Shown here piece by piece: positions 7,325 through 10,715 of a stretch of 10,715 nucleotides of DNA. Under the pieces are notes generated by a model. That model was not told the DNA's origin, made no database searches, and saw only the letters and a list, made by a program, of their open reading frames with translations. Positions within the stretch are counted from its first letter, which is position 1. Each line of letters starts with the position of its first letter. Made by a program: the position numbers and the translations under genes. This stretch comes from RGIG6291 sp964602275 (lineage in GTDB: Bacteria > Bacillota > Clostridia > TANB77 > UBA1234). The stretch spans positions 1 through 10,715 of the forward strand of contig CAZRQF010000035.1 of assembly GCA_964602275.1 (NCBI GenBank). Direction: 5' to 3'.

Positions 7325-7375
7325 TGTTATGAGCATTTGAAAGACAAATGAAAAATTTTAAAGGGGGGTATTTTT

Positions 7376-9007
7376 ATGGATACTAATAACAATGAAGTAT
7401 TAGAAAATGGCAACATGGAAAATGGAAATGTTGTAAATGAAGCTACACAAAATGTAGCAGTGCAAACAGAGGTTGTAAAAGAAGAAGTTGTGCAAGCACA
7501 AGAGCCACAACCAAATGTGGAAGAAAATCACAATAAGAAAAACCTAAAAATATTAATAGGATTAATTGTGGTAATTGTTCTTGTTGGTGTAGCGTGTGTT
7601 TTTGCAATGCCAGGTGCTTTTAATAGTAAAGAAACAGAATTTTTTGATTTATTGATTAGAAAACAATCTGTTTCGGGTGTTGCAAATGATATTGCAGAAA
7701 AAGCAGAAAAAAGCAAACAAGTAGATACAAAGATTAAAGCAGATGTTGGCGAAATACTTGAAACATTTGGTGCAGACACAGGAAATGCAGAACTTAATGT
7801 AGAAGTTGATTTTTCAGAAGTAAAAAATGGTGACGATATGTCAGCTGCATTAGAACTTTTGCTAAACAAAAAATCTTTAGGTATAATTCATTTGGCTATA
7901 ACAGATGAATTGTACGGATTTAAATTTGCAGACACTACTGAAAAATATCTAGCTTTTGAAAACAAAAATCTTAAAGAATTATTTGAAAATTTTGATGTTG
8001 AAGATACATCAGAAATTCCAGATAAAATATTAACTAAAAAAGATTTTGAAAAAGTTATGAAAATTGATGAGGCAACTGCAAATAAAATTTTAAATAAATA
8101 TGTTAAAGTTTTATCTAAGAGCGTAAAAGGCAAAGTTGAAACTAAGAAGAATGTAAAAATAGAAATTAACGGTGAAGAAATAAAAACTACACAACATACA
8201 TTAACTTTAAATGAAAAAGATGCAATAGAAATGTCGCTTGCTATGCTTAAAGAATTGAAAAAAGACGAAAAAAATATAAAACTATTTATAGATGACTACA
8301 AAGCAATTCTTAAACTTATGGAAGAGTCAGGTTATACAACTAAGGAAATGCTTTCATATGATGACCTACCATCAACAGACGAGATATGTGAAGAATTTAT
8401 AGAAACTATTGAAGAAACTTGTGAAGAATTAGAAGAACTTCTTGAAGATGGTGATTTTGATGAAACGGAAATGTCATTAGTTATTTACGAATACAAAGAT
8501 GAAGTTGTTTCAACAAAAATCGTTGGGGCTGGTGCAGCTATGGTGTTTGAATGCTTAAATTCAAAAGATTTATTTATCAGATTTGCAACTGAACAAGATG
8601 ATAAAGAACTTGTTGCAATAGTGCTTAGTGGTGAAATGGATAGCAAGAAACTTGACCTTGACCTTAAAATAGTTTCAAATGGAATTAAACTTAAATTAGT
8701 AACAATCACACAAGAGTATAAATCAAAAGCTGACGAAAAAATGGTTGAGTTAAATAAAAAGACAGCTTTGATTTTGAATAAGGCATCAGACAAAGATATT
8801 GAAGAATTTGGCGAAGAATTTAAGAAAGGCCTTGAAAAATATCTTGAAGACTTAGTTAAAGATTTCCCAGAGCTTGCTACTTTGTTTTCGGGACAAAATG
8901 ATAGCTACGATTATGATGATTTCGATTATAGTGATTATTATGACGACTATGATTATGACGATTTTGATTATAGTGACTATTATTATGACTATGATTACAA
9001 CTGGTAA
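7376..9007 (+). CDS. Single-pass membrane protein of unknown function with Asp/Tyr-rich tail
   Basis: The product has 543 residues. Residues 1-53 are polar and rich in Asn, Glu, Gln and Val. Lysines (KKNLK, 54-58) then precede one strong hydrophobic segment (about 57-78). The remaining 460 or so residues are soluble, charged and Lys/Glu-rich. By the positive-inside rule the short N terminus should be cytoplasmic and the large C-terminal part outside. The 34 residues before the final Trp are almost entirely Asp and Tyr, in two 14-residue copies (511-524, 525-538). The layout resembles clostridial single-pass proteins filed under uncharacterised families such as DUF6583, but I cannot confirm membership. 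There is no lipobox, sortase motif or recognisable enzyme motif. The start is ATG 7376 with a strong AAGGGGGG ribosome site (7361-7368). Its promoter, if any, lies in the N gap. It is followed on the same strand by groES, which has its own promoter. Confidence 0.85.
   Translation: MDTNNNEVLENGNMENGNVVNEATQNVAVQTEVVKEEVVQAQEPQPNVEENHNKKNLKILIGLIVVIVLVGVACVFAMPGAFNSKETEFFDLLIRKQSVSGVANDIAEKAEKSKQVDTKIKADVGEILETFGADTGNAELNVEVDFSEVKNGDDMSAALELLLNKKSLGIIHLAITDELYGFKFADTTEKYLAFENKNLKELFENFDVEDTSEIPDKILTKKDFEKVMKIDEATANKILNKYVKVLSKSVKGKVETKKNVKIEINGEEIKTTQHTLTLNEKDAIEMSLAMLKELKKDEKNIKLFIDDYKAILKLMEESGYTTKEMLSYDDLPSTDEICEEFIETIEETCEELEELLEDGDFDETEMSLVIYEYKDEVVSTKIVGAGAAMVFECLNSKDLFIRFATEQDDKELVAIVLSGEMDSKKLDLDLKIVSNGIKLKLVTITQEYKSKADEKMVELNKKTALILNKASDKDIEEFGEEFKKGLEKYLEDLVKDFPELATLFSGQNDSYDYDDFDYSDYYDDYDYDDFDYSDYYYDYDYNW
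8906..8989 (+). repeat. Two 42-bp tandem copies coding the Asp/Tyr tail
   Basis: Positions 8906-8947 and 8948-8989 encode two 14-residue copies beginning YDYDDFDYSDYY. They are nearly identical at protein level, with differences mostly at third codon positions (for example GAT/GAC and TTC/TTT). This pattern suggests an older duplication kept by selection on the protein, unlike the base-perfect repeat in the AlbA_2 gene. Confidence 0.9.
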
Positions 9008-9050
9008 AAAAATAGTATTATGAATTTTCTATGAAATTTAATTTAATTTG

Positions 9051-9079
9051 TTGACAAATAAAATTGAATTGTATATTAT
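9051..9079 (+). promoter_or_regulatory. groESL promoter, sigma-A consensus
   Basis: A perfect -35 TTGACA (9051-9056) is separated by 17 bp from -10 TATTAT (9074-9079). Transcription should begin near 9086, inside the CIRCE operator, so repressor binding would directly block RNA polymerase. This is the standard arrangement for a HrcA-controlled chaperonin operon. Confidence 0.9.
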
Positions 9080-9082
9080 AAA

Positions 9083-9109
9083 TTAGCACTCTAAATGATA
9101 GAGTGCTAA
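9083..9109. promoter_or_regulatory. CIRCE operator (HrcA binding site)
   Basis: TTAGCACTC (9083-9091), nine spacer bases, then GAGTGCTAA (9101-9109): an exact match to the CIRCE consensus. HrcA binds it to repress chaperonin genes in the absence of heat stress, and GroEL helps HrcA fold, giving a feedback loop. hrcA itself is not in this window. The transcribed copy could also form a hairpin at the 5' end of the mRNA. Confidence 0.98.
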
Positions 9110-9132
9110 TTTTGTATTATATTGTAGAAAAT

Positions 9133-9140
9133 AAGGAGGT
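9133..9140 (+). promoter_or_regulatory. Ribosome binding site that fixes the groES start
   Basis: AAGGAGGT lies 7 nt before ATG 9148. An in-frame start at 9103 exists but falls inside the CIRCE right arm and would add 15 residues absent from GroES proteins, so 9148 is the real start. Confidence 0.95.
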
Positions 9141-9147
9141 CTTTTTT

Positions 9148-9429
9148 ATGATTAAACCATTACAAGACAGAGTTGTATTAAAAATGGTAGAAAATGAGGA
9201 AACTACAAAAAGTGGTATATTAATTGCTGCTAATGCAAAAGAAAAATCACAAGTTGCAACAGTTGTAGCTGTTGGACCAGGTGGAAATGTAGATGGCAAA
9301 GAGGTTCACATGGAAGTAAAAGAAAGTGACAGAGTAGTTTTTGCAAAGTATGCAGGGACAGAAATTAAAATAGATGGTGAAGAATACATTATTGTAAAAC
9401 AAAGTGATATTTTAGGTATTATTGAATAA
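9148..9429 (+). CDS. groES: Co-chaperonin GroES (Hsp10)
   Basis: GroES is the heptameric lid that caps GroEL and closes the folding chamber in the cytosol. The protein has 93 residues, normal for the family (about 94-97). It starts MIKPLQDRVVLK, has the mobile-loop region ENEETTKSGILIAAN (15-29) whose Gly-Ile-Leu-Ile segment (23-26) contacts GroEL, then VVAVGPG (39-45), and ends with the typical YIIVKQSDILGIIE. It is the first gene of a groES-groEL operon; groEL begins 57 bp downstream with no visible promoter or terminator between them. Expression is expected to be heat-inducible through CIRCE. Confidence 0.99.
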   Translation: MIKPLQDRVVLKMVENEETTKSGILIAANAKEKSQVATVVAVGPGGNVDGKEVHMEVKESDRVVFAKYAGTEIKIDGEEYIIVKQSDILGIIE

Positions 9430-9486
9430 TTAATCGGAAATCATTTTTTTGAAATTTGAGTAATTTTTGAAAGGAGATTTTTTAAA

Positions 9487-10715
9487 ATGGCAAAAGAAAT
9501 TATTTATGGAGAAGATGCTAGAAAAGCTTTGGAAAGAGGTGTTAACGAACTTGCAAATACAGTAAAAGTAACGCTTGGACCAAAGGGAAGAAATGTTGTT
9601 TTAGATAAAAAATTTGGTGCACCTTTAATTACAAATGATGGTGTAACAATAGCAAAAGAAATTGAACTTGACGATCCATTTGAAAATATGGGTGCACAAT
9701 TAGTTAAAGAAGTATCAACAAAAACAAATGATGTTGCAGGTGACGGAACAACTACGGCAACAGTGCTTGCACAAGCTATGATAAGAGAAGGAATAAAAAA
9801 TGTTGCAGCTGGTGCAAACCCTATGATAATGAAAAGAGGAATGAATAAGGCTATTGAAAGAGCTGTAGAAACTATAAAAGAAAATAGCACTAAAGTAAAT
9901 GGCAAGGCAGATATAGCAAGAGTTGCAGCAATATCTGCAAATGATGATAATGTTGGAAATTTGATTGCAGATGCAATGGAAAAAGTTACAAATGATGGCG
10001 TTATAACAATTGAAGAATCAAAAACAATGGGAACTAATCTAAATGTTGTTGAAGGAATGCAGTTTGAAAGAGGATTTATTTCTCCATACATGGTAACTGA
10101 TACAGATAAAATGGAAGCGGTTATGGATGACCCATATATATTAATCACAGACAAAAAAATAACAAACATCCAAGAAATTCTTCCAATACTAGAACAAATC
10201 GTTCAACAAGGAAAGAGATTTGTAATAATAGCAGATGATGTTGAAGGCGATGCATTAACAACACTTGTACTTAACAAATTAAGAGGAACATTCCAATGCG
10301 TAGCTGTGAAAGCACCTGGCTTTGGCGATAAGAGAAAAGAAATGTTACAAGATATAGCAATCCTTACAGGTGGAGAAGTTATAACAGAAGAATTAGGACT
10401 TGAATTAAAAGATGTACAATTAACTCAACTTGGAAAAGCAAGACAAGTAAAAGTAGATAAAGACAACACGATAATAGTTGACGGTGCAGGAAGCAAAGAA
10501 GCAATAGATGCAAGAGTAAGACAAATCAGAACTCAACTTGAAAAAACAGAATCAGAGTTTGAAAAAGAAAAATATCAAGAAAGACTTGCAAAACTATCTG
10601 GTGGTGTAGCTGTTATAGAAGTGGGAGCTGCAACAGAAGTAGAAATGAAAGAAAGAAAATTAAGAATAGAAGATGCTTTGTCAGCAACAAGAGCTGCAGT
10701 AGAAGAAGGCATAGT
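9487..10715 (+). CDS. groEL: Chaperonin GroEL (Hsp60), 3' end cut by window edge
   Basis: GroEL forms the two-ring, ATP-driven protein-folding chamber with GroES. The window holds 409 full codons of the usual 540 or so and ends mid-codon, so the end of the intermediate domain, the C-terminal equatorial part and any GGM-type tail are missing. Visible features are the ATP-site segments TLGPKGRN (29-36), NDG with D51, and GDGTTT (85-90, D86 matching E. coli D87); then VEGMQFERG and APGFGDKRKEMLQD in the apical domain; and IEDALSATRAAVEEG, where D396 matches the hydrolysis residue D398. The start is ATG 9487 with an AAGGAG site (9471-9476). No substitutions at key residues were noticed. The long open frame on the opposite strand is a shadow. 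Confidence 0.99.
   Translation, partial: MAKEIIYGEDARKALERGVNELANTVKVTLGPKGRNVVLDKKFGAPLITNDGVTIAKEIELDDPFENMGAQLVKEVSTKTNDVAGDGTTTATVLAQAMIREGIKNVAAGANPMIMKRGMNKAIERAVETIKENSTKVNGKADIARVAAISANDDNVGNLIADAMEKVTNDGVITIEESKTMGTNLNVVEGMQFERGFISPYMVTDTDKMEAVMDDPYILITDKKITNIQEILPILEQIVQQGKRFVIIADDVEGDALTTLVLNKLRGTFQCVAVKAPGFGDKRKEMLQDIAILTGGEVITEELGLELKDVQLTQLGKARQVKVDKDNTIIVDGAGSKEAIDARVRQIRTQLEKTESEFEKEKYQERLAKLSGGVAVIEVGAATEVEMKERKLRIEDALSATRAAVEEGI

Noticed and set aside
7145..7336. Minus-strand open frame spanning the N gap
   Set aside because: More than half of it is translated N, so it is an artefact of the gap.
7440..7615. Lipoprotein signal at Cys74 of the membrane protein
   Set aside because: The sequence before Cys is GVA, with Gly at -3 instead of Leu/Val/Ile, and the hydrophobic segment starts after more than 50 polar residues. 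A membrane anchor fits; a lipobox does not.
9430..9486. Terminator or second promoter between groES and groEL
   Set aside because: The T-runs are not preceded by a stable stem and no -35/-10 pair is visible. The 57-bp spacing with a ribosome site fits a normal operon junction.
9504..10169. 221-residue open frame on the minus strand opposite groEL
   Set aside because: It is Ser/Val/Phe-rich shadow translation of groEL codons, with no ribosome site or promoter. groEL on the plus strand is unmistakable.

Overview
The window looks like a draft or metagenome-assembled chromosome fragment from a low-GC Gram-positive bacterium, most likely an uncultured member of the Clostridia (Bacillota). The evidence is the strongly A+T-rich sequence, AGGAGG-type ribosome binding sites, a HrcA/CIRCE-controlled groESL operon, and a DnaE of the roughly 1150-residue class. 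A 100-N scaffold gap splits the window. I did not identify a species.

Left part (1-2080): dxs, the first enzyme of the methylerythritol phosphate isoprenoid pathway, lies on the minus strand and is complete except for its last few codons, which fall outside the window. Its extended -10 promoter lies so close to the start codon that the leader should be only about 10 nt. The 238-bp divergent region also holds about three 10-bp direct repeats, a perfect 15-bp inverted repeat with an 8-nt loop, and the promoter of the next gene.

Middle (2081-7224): a single-gene unit encodes a Schlafen/AlbA_2 + GHKL ATPase + winged-helix regulator-like protein, with an in-frame run of a 15-bp unit coding for a pentapeptide (QDKKI). 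A terminator-like hairpin follows, and its 3' arm overlaps the -35 box of the dnaE promoter. dnaE encodes a full-length polymerase III alpha subunit with all three catalytic aspartates and an apparently complete PHP metal site.

Gap (7225-7324): exactly 100 N, a common placeholder for a gap of unknown size, so linkage and distance across it are uncertain. Genes could be missing here.

Right part (7325-10715): a single-pass membrane protein of unknown function with a duplicated Asp/Tyr-rich C-terminal tail, then the groES-groEL chaperonin operon with a consensus sigma-A promoter and a perfect CIRCE operator. groEL runs off the right edge after 409 codons.

Most of the window is conserved housekeeping sequence. 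The accessory-looking element is the AlbA_2 ATPase gene between dxs and dnaE. The least understood gene is the membrane protein with the Asp/Tyr tail. I see no convincing evidence of a new multi-gene system, CRISPR array, insertion sequence, tRNA or rRNA. The only stretches without genes are shorter than 300 bp, apart from whatever the N gap hides.
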